Source of the DNA: Brucella pseudintermedia
GTDB lineage: Bacteria > Pseudomonadota > Alphaproteobacteria > Rhizobiales > Rhizobiaceae
Reading direction: 5' to 3'
DNA length: 64,000 nucleotides
Assembly: GCF_008932435.1 (NCBI RefSeq)
Contig: NZ_WBWE01000008.1
Location: 157,189-221,188, forward strand
Shown: in pieces, positions 55,381 through 63,913 of the stretch
Layout: each line of letters starts with the position of its first letter
Position numbering within the stretch: the stretch's first letter is position 1
The notes under the pieces: generated by a model
Databases searched by the model: none
Seen by the model: only the letters and a program-made list of their open reading frames with translations
What the model was told of the DNA's origin: nothing
Translations under genes and position numbers: made by a program

Positions 55381-55402
55381 AAGGCGCCACGCGGCGCCTT
55401 TT
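55381..55402 (+). terminator. Intrinsic terminator
   Basis: Perfect 8-bp stem AAGGCGCC/GGCGCCTT with ACGC loop, followed by TTCATT; preceded by AAAA, so it can also work on the minus strand for pip. Confidence 0.8.
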
Positions 55403-55427
55403 CATTGGGGCATTTTCGAGCCAGATG

Positions 55428-55464
55428 GAGCGGAAGCACGAACGAAGGTGAGTGCTTTCCGCTC
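55428..55464. repeat. Palindrome at the pip 3' end
   Basis: GAGCGGAAGCAC (55428-55439) against GTGCTTTCCGCTC (55452-55464), 12 pairs with one bulged base and a 12-base loop. Its right arm touches the pip stop codon. Confidence 0.55.
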
Positions 55465-56414
55465 TATTGAGCGAAACGTTTTGTCGCTTCGATCAGTTCG
55501 TGGGTGATGCCGGGTTCCGTGACGGCGTGCCCCGCATCCTCAACGATCTTGAGGTCGGCTTCGGGCCACATCTTTTTCAGCTGCCAGGCATTGATAAACG
55601 GCGTGCAGACGTCGTAGCGGCCATGCACGATCACGCCCGGAATATGCCGGATGCGGTCCACATTGCGCAGAAGCTGATCGTCGGAATCGAGGAAGCCGCG
55701 ATTCTGGAAATAATGGCATTCGATACGCGCAAAAGCGATGGCGTACTGGTCTTCACCGAAAGCATCGACGCGAGCCGGATCGGGCAGAAGCGAAATGACC
55801 GAGCCTTCCCATCGCGCCCAGCGCCGTGCCGCTTCAAGCTGCACCTGCGGGTCACGATCGGTGAGGCGCTTGTAATAGGCGGCGATCATGTCGCCGCGCT
55901 CGGCTTCCGGAATATGCTCCTGATAGGCCTCGAATTGATCGGGAAAGAGAATGCTTGCGCCGTTGGAATACATCCAGTCGACTTCAAAACGGCGCACCAT
56001 GAAGATGCCGCGCAGGACAAGCTCTGCGACGCGATCGGGATGCGATTGCGCATAGGCAAGGCCAAGGGTCGATCCCCACGAGCCGCCGAACACCTGCCAC
56101 TTGTCGATGCCGAGATGCGCGCGAATGTGCTCCATATCCGCCACCAGATCCCAGGTCGTGTTTTCGCGCAGTTCCGCGTGGGGGGTCGAACGGCCGCATC
56201 CGCGCTGGTCGAACAGGATGATGCGATAGCGCTCCGGGTCATGCAGCCGACGCATCGTCGGCGTGATTCCGCCGCCGGGGCCGCCGTGGATCATGATGAC
56301 CGGCTTTCCGTCCGGGTTGCCGCATTGCTCCACGTGGATTCGATGCAGCGGAGAGACCTGCAGCATCTCTTCCTTGAACGGTTGGATTTCGGGATAAAGC
56401 GTATTGCGCGTCAT
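55464..56414 (-). CDS. pip: Proline iminopeptidase
   Basis: Alpha/beta-hydrolase that removes N-terminal proline from peptides, 316 residues. Oxyanion motif MIHGGPGGGITP, DQRGCGRSTPHAE, nucleophile elbow GGSWGSTLGLAYAQ, and the late acid and His in GRYDVCTPF and VEDAGHAV. Length and motifs match the S33 family type from Xanthomonas and Neisseria. No signal peptide. Divergent from prlR across 229 bp. Confidence 0.93.
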   Translation of the reverse strand: MTRNTLYPEIQPFKEEMLQVSPLHRIHVEQCGNPDGKPVIMIHGGPGGGITPTMRRLHDPERYRIILFDQRGCGRSTPHAELRENTTWDLVADMEHIRAHLGIDKWQVFGGSWGSTLGLAYAQSHPDRVAELVLRGIFMVRRFEVDWMYSNGASILFPDQFEAYQEHIPEAERGDMIAAYYKRLTDRDPQVQLEAARRWARWEGSVISLLPDPARVDAFGEDQYAIAFARIECHYFQNRGFLDSDDQLLRNVDRIRHIPGVIVHGRYDVCTPFINAWQLKKMWPEADLKIVEDAGHAVTEPGITHELIEATKRFAQ

Positions 56415-56643
56415 GAAATGCCTTTTGGTTCCCTCCCATTTGGCTGGTCGGGCCGCTCTTATGTTACTTTCCGCTCACAACCTAACATACAATGAGGCCA
56501 GATGGCGGCAATGAGTCATGCGAAAAGGGATTAGCAACGTGAATTTTGGTTGCCCGAGCCAAAAAACGGCATAAAACGGAATGATTGGCTGATTGGCCTG
56601 CACCGCGAGGGGAGGAAACCTGAAACAATGGCGCGCGAGGCAC

Positions 56644-57288
56644 ATGCATTTTATCATCGCTGACGATCATCCGCTTTTCCGGGGAGCACTGAGACAGGTT
56701 CTCTCAGGACAGTCACAAAGCGTGGAAATTATCGAAGTCGGCGATTTCGACGCCGTCAAGAAGCTGGTCGGTGAGCGAGAGGATATCGATCTTCTGTTGT
56801 TGGACCTGACGATGCCGGGCGGTACCGGGCTGTCAGGCTTGGTGACGTTGAAGGCCTTGCAGCCTGCACTCCCGATCATTATCGTTTCGGCAACTGACGA
56901 TGCGGCAACGATCCGTCACGCGGTTGAGCTTGGCGCTTCCGGCTTCATCTCTAAATCTGCCAGCATGGAAACCATTGGCGAAGCCGTGCGCAGCGTTCTT
57001 GCTGGTGATATCTGGACGCCAGCCGATATTGAGCTGGATCATCCGCACGACCCCGAAATTGAGGCGCTCATTGCGCGGCTGCGCACGTTGACGCCGCAGC
57101 AAACGCGCGTGCTGACCATGTTGGCGGAAGGTCTGTTGAACAAGCAGATCGCCTATGAGCTTGGCGTGTCGGAAGCGACCGTCAAGGCACATGTTTCGGC
57201 GGTGCTGCAGAAGCTCGGCGTCGACAGCCGCACACAGGCGGTCATTCTTCTATCGCGTATCGGCAATGATGCGCTGAGCACGGATTAG
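56644..57288 (+). CDS. prlR: LuxR/NarL-type response regulator, PrlR-like
   Basis: Cytoplasmic DNA-binding response regulator of 214 residues. Receiver: FIIADDHPLFRGAL, phosphorylation site D54 in LLLLDLTMPGG, and the Lys in GASGFISKSAS. The LuxR-type helix-turn-helix is about residues 148-205 (LTPQQTRVLTMLAEGLLNKQ; SEATVKAHVSAVLQKLG). The ATG at 56644 begins the family sequence. It is convergent with the symporter-type hybrid kinase (11-base gap), the gene pair described as PrlS/PrlR in Brucella melitensis; the symbol rests on this resemblance. Confidence 0.82.
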   Translation: MHFIIADDHPLFRGALRQVLSGQSQSVEIIEVGDFDAVKKLVGEREDIDLLLLDLTMPGGTGLSGLVTLKALQPALPIIIVSATDDAATIRHAVELGASGFISKSASMETIGEAVRSVLAGDIWTPADIELDHPHDPEIEALIARLRTLTPQQTRVLTMLAEGLLNKQIAYELGVSEATVKAHVSAVLQKLGVDSRTQAVILLSRIGNDALSTD

Positions 57289-57299
57289 ACATTGCCCTG

Positions 57300-60200
57300 C
57301 TACTGGGCAGCGTTCTGCGCCGATGCGTTGTCCTGCCGCGCATGATGAAAATGCGATAACAGGGAACGGAGCGCGGCGGGACGAAGCGGCTTGTGCAGGA
57401 CCGTGACGTTTTCATCCTCGGCGCGCTGGCGCACTTCCTTGGAGCGATCGGCTGTCAGGAGGATGGCCGGTATCTCCGTCTGAAACGTTTCGCGGGCAAA
57501 ACCGATCATATCGAGACCGTTTTCGTTCAAGAGGTGATAATCGGCGACAATCACGTCGGGCGGGACGGAGTGGCCCGCACAATAGCTTTTCAATGCAGCG
57601 CCGCTGCGCAGCGTCGTGACCCGGCATCCCCAGCCACGAAGCAGCGTTTCCATTCCCGACAATATGCTCGCGTCGTTGTCGATGCACAGAACATCGAGCC
57701 CCGTCAGCTCCAGAGTCCGTTGCAAGCCGCGGCGACTCTTCACTTCGTCAACGGGCACCTTTTCCTGCGAGACAGGAATGCGCAGGGTGAACATTGTGCC
57801 CTTGCCGGGCGTTGAAGCCAGGGCGAGCGGCAGCGACAGGAGCCTTGCGATGCGGTCGACGATGGAAAGGCCGAGACCAAGACCTTCGGCTTCCCGCATT
57901 CCCTCATCCAGCCGAGTGAACTCGCGGAAGACGAGTTTGAGCTTTTGCGGAGGGATGCCTATGCCGGTATCGAGCACTTGCAATTCCACAAAGGCCCCCC
58001 GGCGGCGCACGCCGAGCAAAATGCCGCCCTTGCGGCTATACTTGATCGAATTGGAAACGAGGTTCTGGATAAGGCGCCGCAGCATGTTGCGGTCGGTCCT
58101 GACGACAATGCTCGATGGCACAACGCGCAGTTTCAGCCCCTTGGCGGCGGCAAGCGGCGTGAAGTCGGTTGCAATCTGGCTCATCAGCTTGTCGAGGCGA
58201 AACACCGAGAGTTCGGGTTTGAGCGATCCGGTGTCCAGCCGTGAAATATCCAGCACCATGCCGAGAATGGCTTCCACGGCTTCCAGCGAGGAATCGATAT
58301 TGCGGGCGAATTCGCTGGTTTCGGAACGCCCCAGTCTTTCGGCAAGTGCGGTACTGTACAGTCTGGCCGCGTTGAGCGGTTGCAGAATGTCGTGACCGGC
58401 AGCCGCAAGAAACCGTGTCTTCCCCTGATTGGCTTCTTCCGCTGCGGCTTGCGCCTTGGCGAGCTGCTGGTTGACACGGGTCAGTTCCGCCGTGCGATCC
58501 GCCACGCGCTGCTCCAGCATCTCAGCCGCCTTCTGGCGCGTGACATCCGCTTCGACCGCAGCCGTGATGTCGGTATAGGTTGCGACGATGCCGCCATCCG
58601 GCATGGGATTGGACTGGATTTCCAGCACCTTGCCGGTCGATTTCATGTTGATGCGCCATGGCTGGCGCACGGTCGCGAGCGAGCGTATGGCGCTGTTCTG
58701 GCCGTTGAACGATATATCGCCGCGGCGGTGCAGCTGTTCCACGATTTCCGAAACGGGTATCCCAACTTGCATCACCTCATCGGGGAGGTCGAAAAGCTTG
58801 CGGAATTGCCGGTTCCAGCAGGTGAGCCGCAAGTCCTTGTCGAACACGGTGATGCCCTGTTCCATCTGGTCGAGCGCGGTTTGCAGCAGGTCACGGTTTT
58901 GCTGCAAGGCCGTCGAAGCATCGTCCAGGAGCTGTCGCGCATCGCGTCCGGACGCATCGCCCTTTTGCAACAGCAGTGACAGAACAAGCCGCGCGGATGC
59001 AGAGCCGACTGCCGTGCCGAGCAATTGCTCGGCATGGCGGATCAAAGGCGTATCGACGGTCATGCCGGGATCGAGCCGCCGCTGTTCCCGTCCTTCAAAG
59101 CGAAGAAAAGCGCGCTCCACGCGTTCAGCGCCGAGATAGCGGGCCATGGTAGCTTTCAACTCGGCGACAGTAACGGTCGTGCGAAAGCGTTTCAGCGTCG
59201 GTGTACCGATCACATAGCGCGGCAGGAAGATGCTGGCCTGAATACGCTCCAGCGGCGTCGAGGCGCGCGAGAGCGAACCAAGGACGTAGAACAGCGTATT
59301 GGCCGCAAGGCTCCACACCACACCGTTGGTGAGGGGAAGAGCATTGGTTCCGAAAAGCGCTTCCGGGCGCAATGCGGTAAAGCCCAGAAAGCCCTCGCGC
59401 AAAATGGCGGCATTTTCCGGCGCCATGGTGGGTAGCAGCAATGTGTAGGCCCAGACCAGAAACCCTGCCGAAAGACCCAGCATGGCGCCGCGCCCATTGG
59501 CATTGCGCCAGAATAGACCTCCGATGAAGGCTGGCACGAATTGGGCGATCGCCGCAAAGGAAACGAAGCCGATCGAAGCCAGATGGATATTGTTGGAGGT
59601 GAAGCGATAATAGGCGAATGCCAGCGCCAGAATGCCAACAATGGTGAGACGGCGCGTGTTGAGAATGATTTTGGTGAGGTCGCGCTGTTCTGCTGCCTGC
59701 TGTTTCGCCAGCCGCCGTATGAAAAGCGGCAGCACCAGGTGATTGGAAATCATGATCGAAAGCGCGACGCAGGCGACGATGACCATTGCGGTTGCTGCCG
59801 ACAACCCGCCGAGAAAGGCCACAAGTGCGAGCCAGTGTGCTCCTGCCGCGAGTGGCAGGGCCAGAACATACAGGTCTCCGCTGACATTGCCCCCGAGTGT
59901 CATCACGCCGATCAGCGCGATGGGAAACACGAAGATATTGATGAGCACCAGATAAACCGGGAAGAGCCACGAGGCGGTTCGCAGTTCCTTTTCACTCCGG
60001 CTTTCCACCACGGTTACGTGGAATTGGCGCGGCAGCATGATGATGGCGGCAGCACTGAGGGCGCTTTGCACGATCCATGTGCCGATGGACGTTTGATAGT
60101 GGAACGCTTCCAGCGCCTCCGGCGACCGGGATATCTGGTTGATGAGTTGCGACGGAGCGCCGAACAGAAAGAAAGTGCAGGCAAAACCAACGGTCAGGAA

Positions 60201-60815
60201 GGCGCAGAGCTTGATGACGGATTCCAGAGCCACCGCCAGAATGAGGCCGTTCTGGTGCTCGGTGGCGTCGGTATGGCGCGTGCCGAAGAGGATGGCAAAG
60301 ACGGCAAGCACGGCTGCGACGGGCAAGGAAATATCGCCGAACAGGAATACTGACGGATCGACGGCCGATCCGTAATGTTCCATGACGAGCCCGACGCTTC
60401 CGGAAACGGCTTTGAGTTGCAGCGCGATATAGGGGATCGAACCGACGGCTGCGATGCAGGTCGCAAGCGATGCGACGCCAAAGCTCTTACCGTAACGGGC
60501 AGCCAGAAAATCGGCAATTGATGTGATGTGTTCGGATTTCGCCAGTCGAACGATATGCCGCAGCAAACGGTTGCCGAGCGTGAAGACGAGAATCGGCCCG
60601 ATATAGATTCCGAGGAACTCGAGGCCGCGCTGTGCCGATAAGCCGACAGAACCGAAAAACGTCCATGAGGTGCAGTAAACCGCCAGGCTGAGCGCGTAGA
60701 TATATGGACGCGGGGCACTGTTCCAGCGCGACGTGCGCCGGTCGCCGATGCTGGCTACTGCAAAGAGCAGCAGCAGATACAAAAAGGCGACGCCAATAAT
60801 ACCCCAGCCCTGCAT
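57300..60815 (-). CDS. prlS: Hybrid sensor histidine kinase with sodium/solute symporter domain, PrlS-like
   Basis: Large membrane sensor of 1171 residues. Residues about 1-520 are a 13-helix sodium/solute symporter module (PutP type) like CbrA. A PAS domain follows (about 660-750, DQMEQGITVFDKDLRLTCWN), then a coiled coil, HisKA with H808 (AAAGHDILQPLNAARLYSTA) and the ATPase domain (SNSIKYSRKG; DTGIGIP; GLGLGLSIVDR). A C-terminal receiver carries D1092 (VIVADYHLLNENG). It may sense a transported solute, proline or ionic conditions. Convergent with prlR. Confidence 0.88.
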   Translation of the reverse strand: MQGWGIIGVAFLYLLLLFAVASIGDRRTSRWNSAPRPYIYALSLAVYCTSWTFFGSVGLSAQRGLEFLGIYIGPILVFTLGNRLLRHIVRLAKSEHITSIADFLAARYGKSFGVASLATCIAAVGSIPYIALQLKAVSGSVGLVMEHYGSAVDPSVFLFGDISLPVAAVLAVFAILFGTRHTDATEHQNGLILAVALESVIKLCAFLTVGFACTFFLFGAPSQLINQISRSPEALEAFHYQTSIGTWIVQSALSAAAIIMLPRQFHVTVVESRSEKELRTASWLFPVYLVLINIFVFPIALIGVMTLGGNVSGDLYVLALPLAAGAHWLALVAFLGGLSAATAMVIVACVALSIMISNHLVLPLFIRRLAKQQAAEQRDLTKIILNTRRLTIVGILALAFAYYRFTSNNIHLASIGFVSFAAIAQFVPAFIGGLFWRNANGRGAMLGLSAGFLVWAYTLLLPTMAPENAAILREGFLGFTALRPEALFGTNALPLTNGVVWSLAANTLFYVLGSLSRASTPLERIQASIFLPRYVIGTPTLKRFRTTVTVAELKATMARYLGAERVERAFLRFEGREQRRLDPGMTVDTPLIRHAEQLLGTAVGSASARLVLSLLLQKGDASGRDARQLLDDASTALQQNRDLLQTALDQMEQGITVFDKDLRLTCWNRQFRKLFDLPDEVMQVGIPVSEIVEQLHRRGDISFNGQNSAIRSLATVRQPWRINMKSTGKVLEIQSNPMPDGGIVATYTDITAAVEADVTRQKAAEMLEQRVADRTAELTRVNQQLAKAQAAAEEANQGKTRFLAAAGHDILQPLNAARLYSTALAERLGRSETSEFARNIDSSLEAVEAILGMVLDISRLDTGSLKPELSVFRLDKLMSQIATDFTPLAAAKGLKLRVVPSSIVVRTDRNMLRRLIQNLVSNSIKYSRKGGILLGVRRRGAFVELQVLDTGIGIPPQKLKLVFREFTRLDEGMREAEGLGLGLSIVDRIARLLSLPLALASTPGKGTMFTLRIPVSQEKVPVDEVKSRRGLQRTLELTGLDVLCIDNDASILSGMETLLRGWGCRVTTLRSGAALKSYCAGHSVPPDVIVADYHLLNENGLDMIGFARETFQTEIPAILLTADRSKEVRQRAEDENVTVLHKPLRPAALRSLLSHFHHARQDNASAQNAAQ

Positions 60816-61130
60816 AGCCGGCTTGTTCCCTCACTCCTCAACAGAAATGACGCAAGCACTTTCAGTGCGCTCGTGCAAGGTTATTGATCAAAAACAGTGC
60901 GCTTTCACCGCTTTATCTTTTCATTGGTAATTTTCGTCTACACACTGACAATGTGATCCTGAAAGTGCAGGGCCCTTTTCAGGACCGCTTTTGAAATGAC
61001 AAGGCGCTTTTCGGTTTCGCTTCTGGAAAACGGCTTTGCATCCGCTGCCAGTTTATCTGGTGCCCAGGTTGATTTGGCGAGCGCCGCCGCAGGACGGCCC
61101 ATGCGGCCCGCGTTCGTGAGGGAGACAGCA
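60816..61130. other. prlS-mscL intergenic region, no gene seen
   Basis: 315 bp with divergent promoters. A small inverted repeat TCCTGAAA/TTTCAGGA (60957-60964 and 60977-60984) lies near the middle. A frame reading into mscL from 60996 lacks a ribosome-binding site. Confidence 0.5.
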
Positions 61131-61544
61131 ATGTTAAAGGAATTCAAGGAATTCGCCCTGAAGGGCAATATGGTCGATCTGGCCATCGGTGTCATCATCG
61201 GCGGGGCGTTCGGCGGCCTCGTCAACTCCATCGTGAACGACATCATCATGCCAATCATCGGTCTTTTGACAAATGGCGTGGACTTTTCGAACATGTTCAT
61301 ACAGCTGGCAGGTGAACCCAAGACCACGCTGGCAGCTGCCCGCGAAGCCGGTGCGACCGTCGCCTATGGCAACTTCATCACGCTTCTCATCAACTTCCTC
61401 ATCATCGCATGGGTATTGTTCCTTGTGGTGAAAGGAATGAATCGCCTGAAGAAGAAGGAAGAAGCAAAGCCGGAACCGGAAGCACCGCGCGAAGAGGTTC
61501 TGCTGACTGAAATCCGCGATCTTCTGGCAAAGCAAAAAGCCTGA
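61131..61544 (+). CDS. mscL: Large-conductance mechanosensitive channel
   Basis: Pressure-release channel of the inner membrane, 137 residues, normal length. N-terminal helix [20 protein letters not shown] leads into TM1 with the [16 protein letters not shown] gate region and [11 protein letters not shown]2 is [19 protein letters not shown], followed by the charged C-terminal bundle [13 protein letters not shown] and [11 protein letters not shown]. The ATG at 61131 behind GAGGGAGACAGCA is chosen over an extension to 60996. Monocistronic with its own terminator. Confidence 0.95.
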   Translation: MLKEFKEFALKGNMVDLAIGVIIGGAFGGLVNSIVNDIIMPIIGLLTNGVDFSNMFIQLAGEPKTTLAAAREAGATVAYGNFITLLINFLIIAWVLFLVVKGMNRLKKKEEAKPEPEAPREEVLLTEIRDLLAKQKA

Positions 61545-61566
61545 CCAATCAAGAACTGATGAAAAG

Positions 61567-61593
61567 CGGGGCCTTTCGGTCCCGTTTTCTTTT
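61567..61593 (+). terminator. Intrinsic terminator of mscL
   Basis: Stem CGGGGCC/GGTCCCG (one G-U pair) with TTTC loop, followed by TTTTCTTTT. Confidence 0.85.
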
Positions 61594-61697
61594 GATCCAT
61601 AAATGCGTTTGATCGGACCATCACAAAAAGCCGCGTGATTTCGCTACCGGGCCTTGATAAGCACGAAGTCAAAATCAAAGTCCAACGCGGGGAAATC

Positions 61698-62864
61698 ATG
61701 ACGCTCATCGCCAGTCTTCGTCGGGAAGCAGCTCTTTCACCGGAAAGCGGTATTGTGGCCGTTGCCAATCACGGGCGCGGACGGGAGGGACTTATTCCGC
61801 TCTGGGTGGGTGAGGGCGATCTTTCTACCCCCGATTTCATTCGCGCAGCGGCGCAAAAAGGGATTTCTGACGGGGAAACCTTCTATACCTGGCAGGCAGG
61901 CATACCGGAGTTGCGGGAAGCACTGGCGCGCTATCATGCGCGGCATTTTCCGCTGCCTTTAAAGCCAGAGAATTTCTATGTCACGGGTTCCGGCATGCAT
62001 GCCATCGAAATGGCGCTTACAGCAACCGTTGGACCGGGTGAGGAAGCGATTTATCTTTCTCCCGCCTGGCCCAATTTTGTTGGCGCGGCTGGTCTGGCTG
62101 GCGTTATGCCGGTTCCGGTTGAATTGGAATTCGGCGCCAATGGCTGGATGCTTGATCCGGAGAAGATCGCAGCGGCCATCACGCCGCGCACGAAAGCACT
62201 TTTCATCAATACCCCATCCAACCCCACCGGTTGGACCGCGGATCGGGAAACCTTGCAATTCGTTCTTGATCTGGCGCGCAAGCAGGGCCTCTGGATCATC
62301 GCTGACGAGATTTATACCCATTTTTATTATGGCGGCGGTCGCGCTCCATCCTTCATGGACATCATGGAGCCGGATGACCGCATCATCTTCGTCAATTCCT
62401 TCTCCAAGAATTGGGCTATGACCGGATGGCGTATCGGCTGGATGACTGTGCACCCATCTTTGGGGCCGGTTATTGAAAACCTGATCCAATATTCGAATTC
62501 GGGCGTCGCACAATTCATGCAGCGTGGCGCCGTTGCCGCACTTGATGAAGGGGACGACTTTATTTCGATGCAGGTCGAACGCGCGCGTTCGACACGTGAT
62601 CGCTTGTGTGCTTCGCTATTGTCTACGGGAAAAGTTCGCCTGACCCCGCCACAGGGAGCATTTTATCTTTTCTTCGGCGTGGATGGGGTCGGGGATTCCG
62701 TCAAGGCAGCTATTGATATGGTGGACAATGCCGAGGTGGGCCTGGCGCCGGGCGGCGCATTCGGCCTTGGCGGCGAGGGCTTCTTCCGCCTTTGTTTCTG
62801 CCGCGATCCACAGCAGGTGGATGAAGCCGCATCGCGGTTGGTACGCTGGATCGAGCAGCTTTGA
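61698..62864 (+). CDS. PLP-dependent class I/II aminotransferase
   Basis: Fold-type I aminotransferase of 388 residues in the aspartate-aminotransferase-like group. Seen: PLWVGEGDLSTPDFIRAAAQ, YTWQAGIPELREALARYH, NTPSNPTGWTADRE, IIADEIYTHFYYGG and the PLP Lys in VNSFSKNWAMTGWRIGWM. The ATG at 61698 with GGGGA 5 bases upstream starts at a natural N-terminus (MTLIASLRRE); the frame is open upstream to 61635. Exact substrate pair unknown. Convergent with the MerR gene, 2 bases apart. Confidence 0.87.
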   Translation: MTLIASLRREAALSPESGIVAVANHGRGREGLIPLWVGEGDLSTPDFIRAAAQKGISDGETFYTWQAGIPELREALARYHARHFPLPLKPENFYVTGSGMHAIEMALTATVGPGEEAIYLSPAWPNFVGAAGLAGVMPVPVELEFGANGWMLDPEKIAAAITPRTKALFINTPSNPTGWTADRETLQFVLDLARKQGLWIIADEIYTHFYYGGGRAPSFMDIMEPDDRIIFVNSFSKNWAMTGWRIGWMTVHPSLGPVIENLIQYSNSGVAQFMQRGAVAALDEGDDFISMQVERARSTRDRLCASLLSTGKVRLTPPQGAFYLFFGVDGVGDSVKAAIDMVDNAEVGLAPGGAFGLGGEGFFRLCFCRDPQQVDEAASRLVRWIEQL

Positions 62865-62866
62865 GC

Positions 62867-63289
62867 TTATCGCTTCCCTGCTGAATGGGGACGGGGACTC
62901 CGGCTTGCTGCAACCTTCATCAAACGCTGGAAGGTCGGGCACTCCATATGGCTTTTAGCGGGACAGGTCGCTGCGTGACGCAACCCGTCTCGCAGTGCTG
63001 CCAGATGCGTTATCGTACGGTCGAGATCATCCGCTTTCGCTGACAGGGTTTCACGGCTTATAGAAACCTGGCCGTCTGGCCCGAACATGCCCGCAATATC
63101 ATCGAGCGAAAAACCAGCCGCCTGTCCGAGAGCGATCAGGGACAGCTTGGTTACGACGCCGGGATCAAAAACGCGACGCAAACCCCGCCGGCTGTGCGAC
63201 GCAATCAGTCCCCTTTCTTCATAATAGCGCAGGGTTGAGGCGGGAATGCCCGTGACTTTCGCAACCTCTGCAATATCCATGTCTTTCAT
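62867..63289 (-). CDS. MerR-family transcriptional regulator
   Basis: Regulator of 140 residues. The N-terminal winged helix is textbook: IAEVAKVTGIPASTLRYYEE followed by RGLIASHSRRGLRRVFDPG. A dimerisation helix follows (SAKADDLDRTITHLAALRDG), and the C-terminus holds two Cys (TCPAKSHMECP) that could bind a ligand or metal. Divergent from the DUF2938 gene across 73 bp, in which a MerR-type promoter is recognisable, so it probably controls that gene. Confidence 0.9.
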   Translation of the reverse strand: MKDMDIAEVAKVTGIPASTLRYYEERGLIASHSRRGLRRVFDPGVVTKLSLIALGQAAGFSLDDIAGMFGPDGQVSISRETLSAKADDLDRTITHLAALRDGLRHAATCPAKSHMECPTFQRLMKVAASRSPRPHSAGKR

Positions 63290-63290
63290 A

Positions 63291-63321
63291 TTGACCTCAA
63301 GTCGACTTTAACTTGTATGGT
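63291..63321 (+). promoter_or_regulatory. MerR-type promoter with 19-bp spacer
   Basis: TTGACC (63291-63296), 19-bp spacer, TATGGT (63316-63321). The spacer contains the dyad CAAGT-N8-ACTTG (63298-63315) with inner AAGTCGACTT, centred on the spacer. Over-long spacers with central dyads are the hallmark of MerR-activated promoters. It points to the DUF2938 gene. Confidence 0.75.
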
Positions 63322-63362
63322 CCGCCTTTTCAATGATCCGCGCAAGTGGAAAGGAAAGGTAA

Positions 63363-63845
63363 ATGCTTGTTTTTCAGATCGTTTTCATCGGGGTGGGAGC
63401 GACACTCGTAACCGATATATGGGCAATGACGAGAGAACGGCTATTCGGTCTTGCGAGCCTGGATTATGGGCTGGTGGGGCGCTGGTTCGGCCATATGCTG
63501 CAGGGGCGCTTCGTGCATGAACGCATCATTGCCAGCGCACCACTTCACGCAGAGAAGCTTCTCGGCTGGGGCCTTCATTATGTGATCGGTGTGCTGTTTG
63601 CAGCTATTCTGGTTGCCGTTAGTGGGGTTGAGTGGATGCAGTCGCCGCAGTTCCTGCCAGCACTTGCCTTCGGATTGCTGACCGTCGCCGCCCCGTTTTT
63701 CATCATGCAGCCGGCGATGGGCGCGGGGATCGCCGCGCGAAAGACGCCGCAGCCATGGGTTGCCAGAGGCTGGAGTGTCGTGATGCATTTATGGTTCGGA
63801 GCTGGGCTTTATCTTGCGGCTCTGGCGGCAAAGCTCGTCTTCTGA
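63363..63845 (+). CDS. DUF2938 family membrane protein
   Basis: Integral membrane protein of 160 residues with four predicted helices. Recognisable stretches: MLVFQIVFIGVGATLVTDIW, LGWGLHYVIGVLFAAILVAV and FFIMQPAMGAGIAARKTPQP. Function unknown. The start ATG follows GGAAAGGAAAGG. Its promoter and divergent MerR partner suggest induction by a chemical signal. Two hairpins follow the stop. Confidence 0.87.
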   Translation: MLVFQIVFIGVGATLVTDIWAMTRERLFGLASLDYGLVGRWFGHMLQGRFVHERIIASAPLHAEKLLGWGLHYVIGVLFAAILVAVSGVEWMQSPQFLPALAFGLLTVAAPFFIMQPAMGAGIAARKTPQPWVARGWSVVMHLWFGAGLYLAALAAKLVF

Positions 63846-63855
63846 GGCAGCAAAA

Positions 63856-63913
63856 AGGCCGGTTGAACCGGCCTCAGACCGCTGACAAACCCATCGATAT
63901 TTTCGACGGGTTT
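63856..63913 (+). terminator. Two tandem hairpins after the DUF2938 gene
   Basis: First hairpin AGGCCGGTT-G-AACCGGCCT (63856-63874) has its T run only on the minus strand. The second, AAACCC-A-TCGA / TCGA-C-GGGTTT (63887-63913), is followed by TGTTCT on the plus strand and is the likelier plus-strand terminator. The remaining bases to 64000 show no gene. Confidence 0.65.

Noticed and set aside
61635..61697. Upstream extension of the aminotransferase gene
   Set aside because: No ribosome-binding site before the upstream codon, and the ATG at 61698 has GGGGA at proper distance and the expected N-terminus.
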